NCBI RefSeq assembly: GCF_014397785.1
Contig: NZ_VZQQ01000013.1
Coordinates: forward strand, 124,001 to 188,000
Reading direction: 5' to 3'
Length of the DNA: 64,000 bases
Source: Paraburkholderia podalyriae
GTDB lineage: Bacteria; Pseudomonadota; Gammaproteobacteria; Burkholderiales; Burkholderiaceae
Shown: in pieces, positions 25,824 through 34,738 of the stretch
Position numbering within the stretch: the first letter of the stretch is position 1
Layout: each line of letters opens with the position of its first letter
Translations under genes and position numbers: made by a program
Notes under the pieces: model-generated
Told to the model about the DNA's origin: nothing
What the model saw: the letters and a program-made list of their open reading frames with translations, nothing else
Database searches by the model: none

Positions 25824-27044
25824 ATGTTGAAGCTAGATTTCCATCCCGCTGGCCGTCACTTCCTGCAGATTCCGGGGCCGAGTCCGGTCCCCGATCGCAT
25901 CCTCCGCGCGATGAGCTATCCGACCATCGACCACCGCGGCCCCGAGTTCGGCGAACTGGGTCTCAAGGTGCTCGACGGCATCAAGAAGATCTTCAAGACG
26001 CAACAGCCGGTCGTGATCTATCCGGCGTCCGGGACGGGCGCGTGGGAAGCGGCGCTGTCGAACACGCTGAGTCCGGGCGATCACGTGCTGATGTTCGAGA
26101 CCGGCCACTTCGCGACGCTGTGGAAAAAGATGGCGGAAAAGCTCGGCCTGAAGCCCGAATTCCTGGGGCTGCCAGGCATCGAGGGCTGGCGGCGCGGCGT
26201 CCAGCCGCAGATGATCGAAGAGCGTCTGCGCGCCGACACGCAGCATGCGATCAAGGCGGTCTGCGTCGTGCACAACGAAACCTCCACGGGCGTCACGTCC
26301 GACATCGCCGCCGTGCGCCGCGCGATCGACGCCGCCGGCCATCCCGCGCTGCTGCTCGTCGATACGATCTCCGGTCTCGCGTGCGCTGATTATCGCCACG
26401 ACGAATGGGGTGTCGACGTGACCGTGTCGGGTTCGCAAAAGGGCTTGATGCTGCCGCCAGGCATCAGTTTCAACGCGATCTCGTCGAAGGCGATGGCCGC
26501 GAATCAGCACGCGAAGCTGCCGCGCAGCTTCTGGGATTGGCCGGAAATCGTCGAGATGAACGAGGCCGGCTACTGGCCGTACACGCCGAACACGAACCTG
26601 CTGTACGGGCTGCACGAAGCGATCGAGATGATTCTCGGCGAAGGGCTCGACAACGTGTTCGCGCGCCACGAGCGGCTCGCCGAAGCGACGCGCCGCGCGG
26701 TGCGCGCGTGGGGGCTCGAAATCCAGTGCGCCGATCCCGCTGTCTATAGCCCGGTCCTCACCGGCGTGATGACGCCCGACGGCGTCGATGCCGACGTGGT
26801 GCGCAAGCTGATCTACGAACGCTTCGACATGTCCCTCGGCACGGGCCTCGGCAAGATGAAGGGCCGCATGTTCCGCATCGGCCATCTCGGCGATTGCAAC
26901 GATCTGATGCTGCTCGCGACACTGGCCGGCTGCGAAATGGGTCTGCGGCTTGCTGGCGTGCCGGTGAAGGAAAGCGGCATGCCGGCCGCGATGGAGTGGC
27001 TGAGCCAGGCACCGAAGACGCCGGGGCTGAAGGCGGCGGCCTGA
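25824..27044 (+). CDS. Alanine/serine-glyoxylate aminotransferase family protein
   Basis: A 406-aa PLP enzyme of class V (SgaA type). The PLP lysine is in VDVTVSGSQKGLMLPPG, preceded by the aspartate in LLVDTISGLACAD; IPGPSPVPDRILRAM is the typical start. The ATG at 25824 follows a TGGAGGA site; the longer frame from 25794 begins inside the operator. It should transfer an amino group from an L-amino acid to glyoxylate or another short oxo acid. It heads an operon with a carrier, a hydratase and a D-2-hydroxy-acid dehydrogenase, but no other serine-cycle genes, so a different amino donor is possible. Confidence 0.87.
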   Translation: MLKLDFHPAGRHFLQIPGPSPVPDRILRAMSYPTIDHRGPEFGELGLKVLDGIKKIFKTQQPVVIYPASGTGAWEAALSNTLSPGDHVLMFETGHFATLWKKMAEKLGLKPEFLGLPGIEGWRRGVQPQMIEERLRADTQHAIKAVCVVHNETSTGVTSDIAAVRRAIDAAGHPALLLVDTISGLACADYRHDEWGVDVTVSGSQKGLMLPPGISFNAISSKAMAANQHAKLPRSFWDWPEIVEMNEAGYWPYTPNTNLLYGLHEAIEMILGEGLDNVFARHERLAEATRRAVRAWGLEIQCADPAVYSPVLTGVMTPDGVDADVVRKLIYERFDMSLGTGLGKMKGRMFRIGHLGDCNDLMLLATLAGCEMGLRLAGVPVKESGMPAAMEWLSQAPKTPGLKAAA

Positions 27045-27326
27045 GCGTCGGGCGCTGTTCGTAGGCGTGACGCGCTGCGCGCAAGGGTTTGCTTGCCGCA
27101 GCGCGACGCACCTCGAACGCTAGCGAACCCCAGCGAGCCTCGGGCAGGCAAACAGTCAGCAACAAAGAACAATCCGCAACAGCAGGGAGCGCTTCCCTCA
27201 ACGAGCTGCGCACAGAACGCGGCCAGAGCAACATGCAATGCGTCCATAGCGGCCCTCGCCGCCGACGGGCGACGATGCAGCGCGCCACTTCAGACGCGCC
27301 GTCGACAGATGCCATGGAGAGAGACG

Positions 27327-28613
27327 ATGAAGCGGTTTCGTTTGACCAGTGCGACCAGTATCGTTCTAGTGATGCTCTGCATCATGTACTTCATCACGTA
27401 CCTCGATCGCGTGAACGTCAGCACCGCGGCCGCGGGTTTCGGCAAGGAATTCAATCTCACGCATACGCAGGTCGGCCTCGTGTTCTCGGCCTTCGCGTAT
27501 CCGTATCTGCTGTTTCAGGTGATCGGCGGCTGGGTCAGCGATCGCTTCGGCGCGAGACGCACGCTGCTGTTCTGCGGCGCGATCTGGGGTCTCGCGACGG
27601 TGCTCACCGGCCTCGCAGGCGGACTCGCCTCGTTGCTCGCCGCGCGTCTCGTGCTCGGTTTCGGTGAAGGCGCGACGTTCCCGGCTGCAACTTCGGCGAT
27701 GTCGCGCTGGGTCGCAAAAGAAAAGCGCGGCTTCGCGCAGGGCATCACGCACGCCGCGTCGCGAGTCGGCAATGCGATCGCGCCGGCGCTCATCGTGCTC
27801 GTGATGACTACCTGGGGCTGGCGCGCATCGTTCTTTATCTGCGGCGCGCTGAGTCTGGTGTGGGTCGTCATGTGGGCACTCACCTTCACCGAGCACCCGA
27901 AAGATCATCCGCGCATCACGGCTGAAGAGCTCGCCGTGCTACCCACGCCGAAGCCGAAAATCGCCGGCCTGCCGTGGGGCAAGCTGTTTCGCCGCATGGC
28001 GCCGGTCACGATCGTCTACTTCTGCTATGGCTGGACGCTGTGGCTGTTCCTGAGCTGGATTCCGCTGTACTTCCTGCACAACAATCATCTGCAATTGCAG
28101 AAGTCGGCGATCTTCGCGTCGGTCGTATTCTTCGCCGGCGTGATCGGCGACACGCTGGGCGGTATCGTCACCGATGCGATCTTCAAGCGCACCGGCAGCC
28201 TCAAACGTGCGCGCAGCTGGATGGTGTCGGTGTGCATGCTGTTCTGCCTGCTGTCGCTGATTCCGCTGATGTTCACGCATGACCTGACGCTGTCGATCGC
28301 CTGTCTCGCGTCGGGCTTCTTCTTCGCCGAGATGACGATCGGCCCGATGTGGGCGATCCCGATGGACATTGCGCCGGAATTCTCCGGCACCGCGAGCGGC
28401 ATGATGAACACGGGCTCGGCGCTCGCCGCGATCATTTCGCCGGTGATGGGCGGATTTCTGATCGACTACTTTGGCAACTGGGATCTGCCGTTCGTCGGCA
28501 GCATGTTGCTGATGGGCGTCGGCGTCGTACTCGCGTTTCGCATGCAGCCGGAGAGCCGCTTCGAACTCGGCGCGTCGGAGAAGGCGCACGTTTCCACCCG
28601 CATGGGCGTATAA
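27327..28613 (+). CDS. MFS transporter, anion:cation symporter (ACS) family
   Basis: A 428-aa carrier starting MKRFRLTSATSIVLVMLC; the longer frame from 27093 is rejected because the start at 27327 has a GGAGAGA site and matches the paralogue. The motifs YFITYLDRVNVSTAAAGF and GFGEGATFPAATSAMSRW are nearly those of 6848-8155. It lies 282 bases after the aminotransferase and 3 bases before the hydratase. Uptake of the organic acid degraded by this cluster is inferred. Confidence 0.87.
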   Translation: MKRFRLTSATSIVLVMLCIMYFITYLDRVNVSTAAAGFGKEFNLTHTQVGLVFSAFAYPYLLFQVIGGWVSDRFGARRTLLFCGAIWGLATVLTGLAGGLASLLAARLVLGFGEGATFPAATSAMSRWVAKEKRGFAQGITHAASRVGNAIAPALIVLVMTTWGWRASFFICGALSLVWVVMWALTFTEHPKDHPRITAEELAVLPTPKPKIAGLPWGKLFRRMAPVTIVYFCYGWTLWLFLSWIPLYFLHNNHLQLQKSAIFASVVFFAGVIGDTLGGIVTDAIFKRTGSLKRARSWMVSVCMLFCLLSLIPLMFTHDLTLSIACLASGFFFAEMTIGPMWAIPMDIAPEFSGTASGMMNTGSALAAIISPVMGGFLIDYFGNWDLPFVGSMLLMGVGVVLAFRMQPESRFELGASEKAHVSTRMGV

Positions 28614-28616
28614 AAC

Positions 28617-29366
28617 ATGATCACATCACTGAGCCAGCTTCTTGCCGATGCGCGTCGCCGTCGCACTACGCTCGATACGTTGTCGCCCGAGCAGCTTCCT
28701 TCCGATGCCGACGCAGCCTACGCAATCCAGCACGAGATCCTGAGCGCGTGCGGCGCGCGAATCGGTGGCTGGAAGATCGGCGCGAAATCGGCGAGCGGAC
28801 CGATCCAGGGTGCGCCATTGCCCGACACCGATCTGCGCGCGGACGGCGCGCGTCTGTCGCGCGAAGGCTTCGCGCCGCTCGGGCTCGAACTCGAAGTCGC
28901 GTTCCGTTTCGGCCGACGCTTCGAGCCGTCCGCGACGCCTTACGACGAAGACGAAGTGCTCGCGGGCATCGGCTCGATCGGCGCGACCATCGAGATCGTC
29001 GCGAGCCGCTATGCCGCGTGGCCGGCCGTCGACAAGCTCGCGCAGCTCGCGGACCTGCAAAACCACGGCGCGCTGATCGTCGGCGAATTCACGCGGTATC
29101 GCGAGGATTTTCCGTTCGTCGCGCCATCGCTGCGGTTCGAGTTCAACGGACGCAACGTCGTCGAGACGACGCCCGCGAATCCGGCCGGCGATCCGCGGCG
29201 GCTGTTGGCGTGGCTCGTCAATCATGCGAGTGCGCGCGGCATCGAGGTGACGCCGGAGATGGTGATCACCGCGGGTTCGTACACCGGCATGTTTTTCCCG
29301 CGAGAGGCGGGTACCATGAGCGGGCATATCGAAGGCCTCGCGCCGGTTCATTGCGCGTTGTACTAA
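28617..29366 (+). CDS. 2-keto-4-pentenoate hydratase/fumarylacetoacetase-superfamily protein
   Basis: A 249-aa protein of the MhpD/XylJ hydratase type (IGGWKIGAKSASGPIQGAPL, PLGLELEVAFRFGR with metal-binding glutamates, VITAGSYTGMFFPREAG). Members add water to 2-hydroxy-alkadienoates or decarboxylate oxo-acids. It begins 3 bases after the MFS stop and ends directly against the next ATG, so it is tightly coupled. No ring-cleavage dioxygenase is nearby, so a non-aromatic keto-acid substrate is likely. Confidence 0.85.
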   Translation: MITSLSQLLADARRRRTTLDTLSPEQLPSDADAAYAIQHEILSACGARIGGWKIGAKSASGPIQGAPLPDTDLRADGARLSREGFAPLGLELEVAFRFGRRFEPSATPYDEDEVLAGIGSIGATIEIVASRYAAWPAVDKLAQLADLQNHGALIVGEFTRYREDFPFVAPSLRFEFNGRNVVETTPANPAGDPRRLLAWLVNHASARGIEVTPEMVITAGSYTGMFFPREAGTMSGHIEGLAPVHCALY

Positions 29367-32300
29367 ATGACGAATCCCACTGCGGGCTTGCTCATCAAGC
29401 CGATCCATCTGGTTCCCTCCGCCGCGCGCGCGATAAGCCCGCTCGCGCGGCATCTGCGCAAATCGCTGCGCGGCGACGTGCTGTTCGATCTCGCCAGCCG
29501 GGGCCGCTACGCGACTGATGCGTCGATCTATCAGATCACGCCGATCGGCGTCGTGGTGCCGCGCGATCAGGACGACCTGCGCATCGCGCTCGAGATCGCC
29601 CGCAGCGAGAAAGTGCCGCTGCTCGCGCGCGGCGCGGGTACGAGCCAGTGCGGGCAGACGGTCGGCGAAGCGCTCGTGGTCGATACCAGCAAGTGGCTCA
29701 ATAACATCGTCGCGTTCGATGCCGACGCGCGCACCGTGACGGTCGAGCCCGGCGTCGTGCTAGATCATCTGAACGCGTGGCTGAAGCCGCATGGACTGTG
29801 GTTTCCGGTGGATGTATCGACGGCTGCCCAGTGCACGATCGGCGGCATGGCCGGCAATAATTCGTGCGGCTCGCGCTCGATCGAATACGGCAACATGGTG
29901 CACAACGTCGACGCGATCGAAGCGATTCTTGCCGACGGCATCGAAGCGCGCTTCGCGTCGCTGCGCGAGCCGCCGCAAGGCGAGCGCTTGCAGCAGATCG
30001 TCGCGGGCGTCACGCGGATCGCGCAGCGCGAGCGTGACGAAATCGTCGCGCGCGTGCCGAAGGTGCTGCGCCGTGTCGCGGGCTACAACATCGATCTGTT
30101 CGACTGCCAGAATCCGCGCGCCTATACCGACGACGGCAGCGCGAACCTCGCGCATCTGCTGGTCGGCTCGGAAGGCACGCTCGCGTTCAGCCGGCAGATC
30201 ACGCTGAAGCTCGCGCCGCTGCCCGCGCCCAAGGCGCTTGGCGTGGTCAACTTTCCGACCTTCCGGCAGTCGATGGCGCTGACGCAGCACATCGTCAAGC
30301 TGAAGCCGGTCGCGGTCGAACTCGTCGATCGCACGATGATCGACCTGGCGTTGAGCAATCCCGCATTTCGTCCGGTGATCGAGAAAGCGCTGGTCGGCGA
30401 GCCGCAGGCGATTCTGCTCGTCGAATTCGCGGGCGAGGATCGCGACGCGCAGCTCGCGTCGCTGAAGCAACTGACCGAGTTGATGGGCGAACTGGGCTTG
30501 CCCGACGCGGTCGTCGAAATGCCGGACACGAATGCGCAGAAAGCGCTGTGGGAAGTACGCAAGGCCGGGCTCAACATCATGATGAGCATGAAGGGCGACG
30601 GCAAACCGGTGTCCTTTATCGAAGATTGCGCGGTGCCGCTCGAACATCTGGCCGACTACACGAGTCGTCTGACCGACGTGTTTCATCGCCACGGCACCGA
30701 AGGCACATGGTACGCGCACGCGAGCGTCGGCACGCTGCACGTGCGGCCGATTCTCGACATGCGCCGCGACGGCGCCACGAAGATGCGCGCGATCGCCGAG
30801 GAAGCGGCCGCGCTCGTGCGCGAGTACAAGGGCGCGTATTCCGGCGAGCATGGCGATGGCCTGTGTCGCGGCGAATGGGTCGCGTGGCAATACGGGCCGC
30901 GGCTCAACGAGGCGTTCGGCGAAATCAAGACGCTGTTCGACCCGGACAATCGCTTCAATCCCGACAAGATCGTGCGTCCGCCGAAGATGGACGACGCGCG
31001 CAATTTCCGCTTCGCGCCGGGCTATCGCGAACAGCGCATCGAAACGGTGCTCGACTGGTCGACGTGGAACGTGAAGCGCGATCCGCTGACGGGCGAAGAA
31101 AGCGCGCCCGGCAGTGGCGACGATCTGAGCGGCGGTCTCGCGAAAGCGGTCGAGATGTGCAACAACAACGGCCACTGTCGCAAGTTCGACGCGGGCACGA
31201 TGTGCCCGAGCTATCGCGTGACGAAGGACGAACAGCATCTGACGCGCGGGCGGGCCAACACGTTGCGGCTCGCGATTTCCGGGCAGCTAGGCGAACGCGG
31301 GCTCGCGAGCGATGACGTGAAGGAAGCGCTCGACCTGTGCGTGTCGTGCAAGGGCTGCAAGCGCGATTGCCCGACCGGCGTCGATATGGCGAAGTTCAAG
31401 ATCGAGGCGCGGGCGGCGCGTGCAAAGACGCACGGCGTGCGGTTGCGCGACAGGCTCGTCGCGTTCATGCCGCGCTATGCGGGCGCGGCGAGCCGCATGC
31501 CGGGACTGCTGGCGCTCGCGGACAATGTGCCGGTGCTGTCGGCGTGGTTCAAGCGTTCGGTCGGGTTCGCGACGGAGCGGAGTTTGCCGCGGTTCAAGAA
31601 GGCGTTTCTGGCCGATGCGGTGTCCGCGAAGTCTGCACGCAACGCCACACAAGCCGCCACTCTGAAAGAAGTCGTGCTGTTCGTCGACACTTTCAACAAT
31701 CACCTGGAGCCCGACAACGCGCGCGCCGCGCAACGGGTGCTTGAAGCGGCGGGCTACACGGTCCACTTCAACGCACGCCCGGGCGAGCGCCCCGTGTGTT
31801 GCGGCCGCACGTTTCTCGCGGCGGGTCTCGTCGATGAAGCGAAGCACGAAGCGCGGCGCATGCTCGATCTGTTCAGGCCGTTTGTCGAACGCGGCGTGCC
31901 GGTGGTGGGTCTGGAGCCATCCTGCCTGCTGACGTTGCGCGACGAATTCCTGCAGTACGGTTTTGGCGACGAAGCGCGGCGCCTCGCGCAGCACGCGTTT
32001 CTATTCGAGGAATTCCTCGTGCGCGAAGAACAGGCCGGACGTTTGCGGCTCAAATTGAACCCGCTGCCGATGCAGCAGGCGCTCGTGCACGGCCACTGCC
32101 ATCAGAAGGCGTTCGACGCATTCACGCCGGTGCAGACCGTGCTGAAGTGGATTCCCGAATTGAAGGTATCGACGGTCGAATCATCGTGCTGCGGCATGGC
32201 CGGCAGCTTCGGCTATGAAGCGGAGCACTACGCGAGCTCGCAGGCGATGGCCGAGCTGTCGTTGCTGCCCGCGGTGCGCAAGCTCGATGCCGCCACGGTG

Positions 32301-32399
32301 ATGATCGCCGACGGTACCAGCTGCCGCCACCAGATTCACGATGGCGCGGGTGTCGACGCGATCCACGTCGCGCGCGTGCTGGGGATGGCGCTGCAATGA
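29367..32399 (+). CDS. FAD-binding and Fe-S D-2-hydroxy-acid dehydrogenase (GlcD-Fe-S-CCG fusion)
   Basis: A 1010-aa three-part protein. An FAD-binding type 4 domain (residues 45-260) has LLARGAGTSQCGQTVGEALV; the FAD-oxidase C domain follows to about 560. A di-cluster ferredoxin region has CNNNGHCRKFDAGTMCPSY (about 594-612) and CVSCKGCKRDCPTG (about 658-671). Two CCG motifs (CCGRTFLAAG, CCGMAGSFGYE) fill the C-terminus. Such proteins oxidise D-lactate, D-2-hydroxyglutarate or similar acids and reduce quinone or ETF. The ATG abuts the hydratase stop. It fuses activities often split as GlcD and GlcF. Confidence 0.9.
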   Translation: MTNPTAGLLIKPIHLVPSAARAISPLARHLRKSLRGDVLFDLASRGRYATDASIYQITPIGVVVPRDQDDLRIALEIARSEKVPLLARGAGTSQCGQTVGEALVVDTSKWLNNIVAFDADARTVTVEPGVVLDHLNAWLKPHGLWFPVDVSTAAQCTIGGMAGNNSCGSRSIEYGNMVHNVDAIEAILADGIEARFASLREPPQGERLQQIVAGVTRIAQRERDEIVARVPKVLRRVAGYNIDLFDCQNPRAYTDDGSANLAHLLVGSEGTLAFSRQITLKLAPLPAPKALGVVNFPTFRQSMALTQHIVKLKPVAVELVDRTMIDLALSNPAFRPVIEKALVGEPQAILLVEFAGEDRDAQLASLKQLTELMGELGLPDAVVEMPDTNAQKALWEVRKAGLNIMMSMKGDGKPVSFIEDCAVPLEHLADYTSRLTDVFHRHGTEGTWYAHASVGTLHVRPILDMRRDGATKMRAIAEEAAALVREYKGAYSGEHGDGLCRGEWVAWQYGPRLNEAFGEIKTLFDPDNRFNPDKIVRPPKMDDARNFRFAPGYREQRIETVLDWSTWNVKRDPLTGEESAPGSGDDLSGGLAKAVEMCNNNGHCRKFDAGTMCPSYRVTKDEQHLTRGRANTLRLAISGQLGERGLASDDVKEALDLCVSCKGCKRDCPTGVDMAKFKIEARAARAKTHGVRLRDRLVAFMPRYAGAASRMPGLLALADNVPVLSAWFKRSVGFATERSLPRFKKAFLADAVSAKSARNATQAATLKEVVLFVDTFNNHLEPDNARAAQRVLEAAGYTVHFNARPGERPVCCGRTFLAAGLVDEAKHEARRMLDLFRPFVERGVPVVGLEPSCLLTLRDEFLQYGFGDEARRLAQHAFLFEEFLVREEQAGRLRLKLNPLPMQQALVHGHCHQKAFDAFTPVQTVLKWIPELKVSTVESSCCGMAGSFGYEAEHYASSQAMAELSLLPAVRKLDAATVMIADGTSCRHQIHDGAGVDAIHVARVLGMALQ

Positions 32400-32424
32400 C
32401 GCGGCGCTAACGCAAGCGCGAAAC

Positions 32425-33342
32425 TCAAACGCCGATCGCTTGTCGATATGCACTCGGCGCCACCCCAACAGCCTCGCGAAACCGGTGACTAAAGTGACTC
32501 GCGTTCGCATAGCCGCATTGCCCGGCGATCTGCGCGAGCGGCAGCGTCGTCGTGCGTAGCAGCGTGCGCGCGTGATCGAGCCGTTGTCGTGCGATCCAGG
32601 CGGCGGGCGGCAGCCCAAACGACTCGCGAAACATGCGTGCAAGATGAAACTCCGACAGCGCCGCGACGCCCGACAACTCACCGAGCGTCAACGGCTGCGC
32701 GAGATGGCTGTCGATATAGTCGCGCAGGCGGCGCCGCGTCGCGGCCGAGAGCCCGCCCTTCAGCGCCACGTTCGCGCGCCGCACGCCCTGTCCGCGCAAT
32801 AGCAGGCTCAGCACTTCGTGCGCCGTCTCGTTGGTGCGCAGCAGACCATCGGGACTTGCCCACTCTTCGTTGACGAGCGACTGGCACAGACTGGCAATGC
32901 GCGGGTCCTCGAAATAAGTGCGATCGGCGAGCGTCAGTTCGCGCGGCTCGCGGTCGAGCTCCTGCACCGCGCGTCGCGTGAAGTGCTCGGGCAGGAAGTA
33001 CAGGTGCATGAAGTGCATGTGGCCGCGCACCCACCAGCGCGATTCGTGATCGCCGGGCAATGCGCACAGCCGCGACGGCGCGCCGTAGTGGCCCGGCATT
33101 TTCTGGCGCTCGGTGCGATAACCGCCGTCCAGATAGCACGACAGCGTGTGATGGCCGGGCCGCTCGTAGACGGTCTCGGCTTCCTTCGTGTCGCGCGTCC
33201 ATAGCGCGATCGCGAGTCCGTCGCCGAGCCACGCGAAGCGGTCCAGATGCGCGTTTGCGCTGGCGAGCGTGTGACAGACCGACTGCAAGCCAAAAGGCAT
33301 GCCGGCGGTGGATATCACGGGGACGGACGGACTGGGGTTCAC
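32425..33342 (-). CDS. AraC-family transcriptional regulator
   Basis: A 305-aa regulator. The C-terminal double helix-turn-helix (about 205-300) has LGELSGVAALSEFHLARMFR and IAGQCGYANASHFSHRFREA. The N-terminal half is a ligand domain without strong similarity. The frame starts with GTG at 33342; an ATG at 33300 (MPFGLQSVCH) is equally possible. It is convergent with the Fe-S dehydrogenase (25-base gap) and divergent from the EamA gene, which it may control. Confidence 0.85.
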   Translation of the reverse strand: MNPSPSVPVISTAGMPFGLQSVCHTLASANAHLDRFAWLGDGLAIALWTRDTKEAETVYERPGHHTLSCYLDGGYRTERQKMPGHYGAPSRLCALPGDHESRWWVRGHMHFMHLYFLPEHFTRRAVQELDREPRELTLADRTYFEDPRIASLCQSLVNEEWASPDGLLRTNETAHEVLSLLLRGQGVRRANVALKGGLSAATRRRLRDYIDSHLAQPLTLGELSGVAALSEFHLARMFRESFGLPPAAWIARQRLDHARTLLRTTTLPLAQIAGQCGYANASHFSHRFREAVGVAPSAYRQAIGV

Positions 33343-33550
33343 GGCGGCGCGCGGAGGTTTTTCCGGGTATAGGGTGAGGGCTGAGCGGCCAGTATACGGC
33401 GCGTCCGGTCAGCTTGCGCATCGGTGCGAAAAAGTGCGCAATTTTAGACAATTGCCGGCGGCGGAGCGGTTGCATAGTCGGGCTTTCGTCCATGCTGCGT
33501 GCCATTGCAGACCGTCATCGCAGCCCGTTATTGCAGTTTGAGGCCCGACC

Positions 33551-34453
33551 ATGAATCTCCTCCTTTATGCCGTCACCGTGCTGATCTGGGGCACCACCTG
33601 GATCGCAATCAAATGGCAACTCGGCGCGGTACCGCCGCCCGTATCGATTGCGTGGCGTTTCTGGATCGCCGCGCTGCTGATGTTCGCGCTGCTGCGCATC
33701 ATGCGCCGGCCGCTCTGGCCGCCGCGCGACGCGTGGCGTTACCTCGCCGCGCAGGGTCTCGCGCTGTTCTGCCTGAATTTCCTGTGCTTCTACTACGCCG
33801 AACAGATCGTGCCGAGCGGGCTCGTCGCGGTGGTGTTCTCGACGGCGCCGCTGCTGAACTCGATCAACGGGCGACTATTCATGGGCCGGCCGCTGCAGCC
33901 GAGCGCGATTGCGGGCGCGCTGCTCGGGCTCGTCGGCATCGTCTGTCTGTTCGTGCAGCAGATGGCCGGGCATCTCGGCGATCACACCGCGTGGCTCGGA
34001 CTTGGCGTCGCGTTTCTCGGCACGCTGTGCTTCTCGGCCGGCAACCTGCTGTCGAGCCGCATGCAGTCGATGGGCCTGCATCCGTTCGCGACGAATAGTT
34101 GGGCGATGCTGATCGGCGCGGCCATCCTGACGGTGGGTAGTCTGCTCGCCGGCTATTTGTTCGCGCTGGAAGCGTCGGCGCGCTATCTCGGCGCGCTCGC
34201 GTATCTCGCAGTGTTCGGCTCGGTGATCGCGTTTACGGCCTATCTGATGCTGGTCGGCCGCATGGGTCCTGAGCGCGCTGCCTACTGCACGGTGCTGTTT
34301 CCGATCGTCGCGCTTGCCGCGTCGACGCTGTTCGAAGGTTACCGCTGGTCCGCGCTCGCGGTGGTCGGTCTGCTGCTCGTCGTGGCTGGCAATCTGGTGG
34401 CGTTCGGTCTGATGCGACGGATTTTCGTGCGTCGCCGGCCGGCGCGAACATGA
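33551..34453 (+). CDS. EamA/DMT-family transporter
   Basis: A 300-aa membrane protein with ten predicted segments in two EamA repeats (TVLIWGTTWIAIKWQLGAVP, VPSGLVAVVFSTAPLLNSIN, then VFGSVIAFTAYLMLVGRMGP). DMT proteins usually export amino acids or other metabolites. It is divergent from the AraC gene. A degenerate copy of the dispersed AGGTGAGG repeat lies at 34470-34490 after its stop. Confidence 0.87.
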   Translation: MNLLLYAVTVLIWGTTWIAIKWQLGAVPPPVSIAWRFWIAALLMFALLRIMRRPLWPPRDAWRYLAAQGLALFCLNFLCFYYAEQIVPSGLVAVVFSTAPLLNSINGRLFMGRPLQPSAIAGALLGLVGIVCLFVQQMAGHLGDHTAWLGLGVAFLGTLCFSAGNLLSSRMQSMGLHPFATNSWAMLIGAAILTVGSLLAGYLFALEASARYLGALAYLAVFGSVIAFTAYLMLVGRMGPERAAYCTVLFPIVALAASTLFEGYRWSALAVVGLLLVVAGNLVAFGLMRRIFVRRRPART

Positions 34454-34738
34454 TGCGCCGTGTCGCTCGAGGTGAGGATTTACAGGAGCAGGAAAGCTCT
34501 GCCCGGTGAGTCTTTGCGGGAACTGGTCTTGACCGGATTCGTGACCGGACCATATCGTTGTAAACGTAATTCGATGCAAATGGAATGATTTGAATTGGCC
34601 GGCATTCAATAGCCATTTTTTCGTCAATTAATTTGCTATTTTTATATGAGAGGATAAAAGACCCACTCCGATGTGCACAGGCGAAGCGCGCCGGTCAGCC
34701 TTACCGTGCGTGCCTCGTGCCTAGCAAGGAATACCGCC

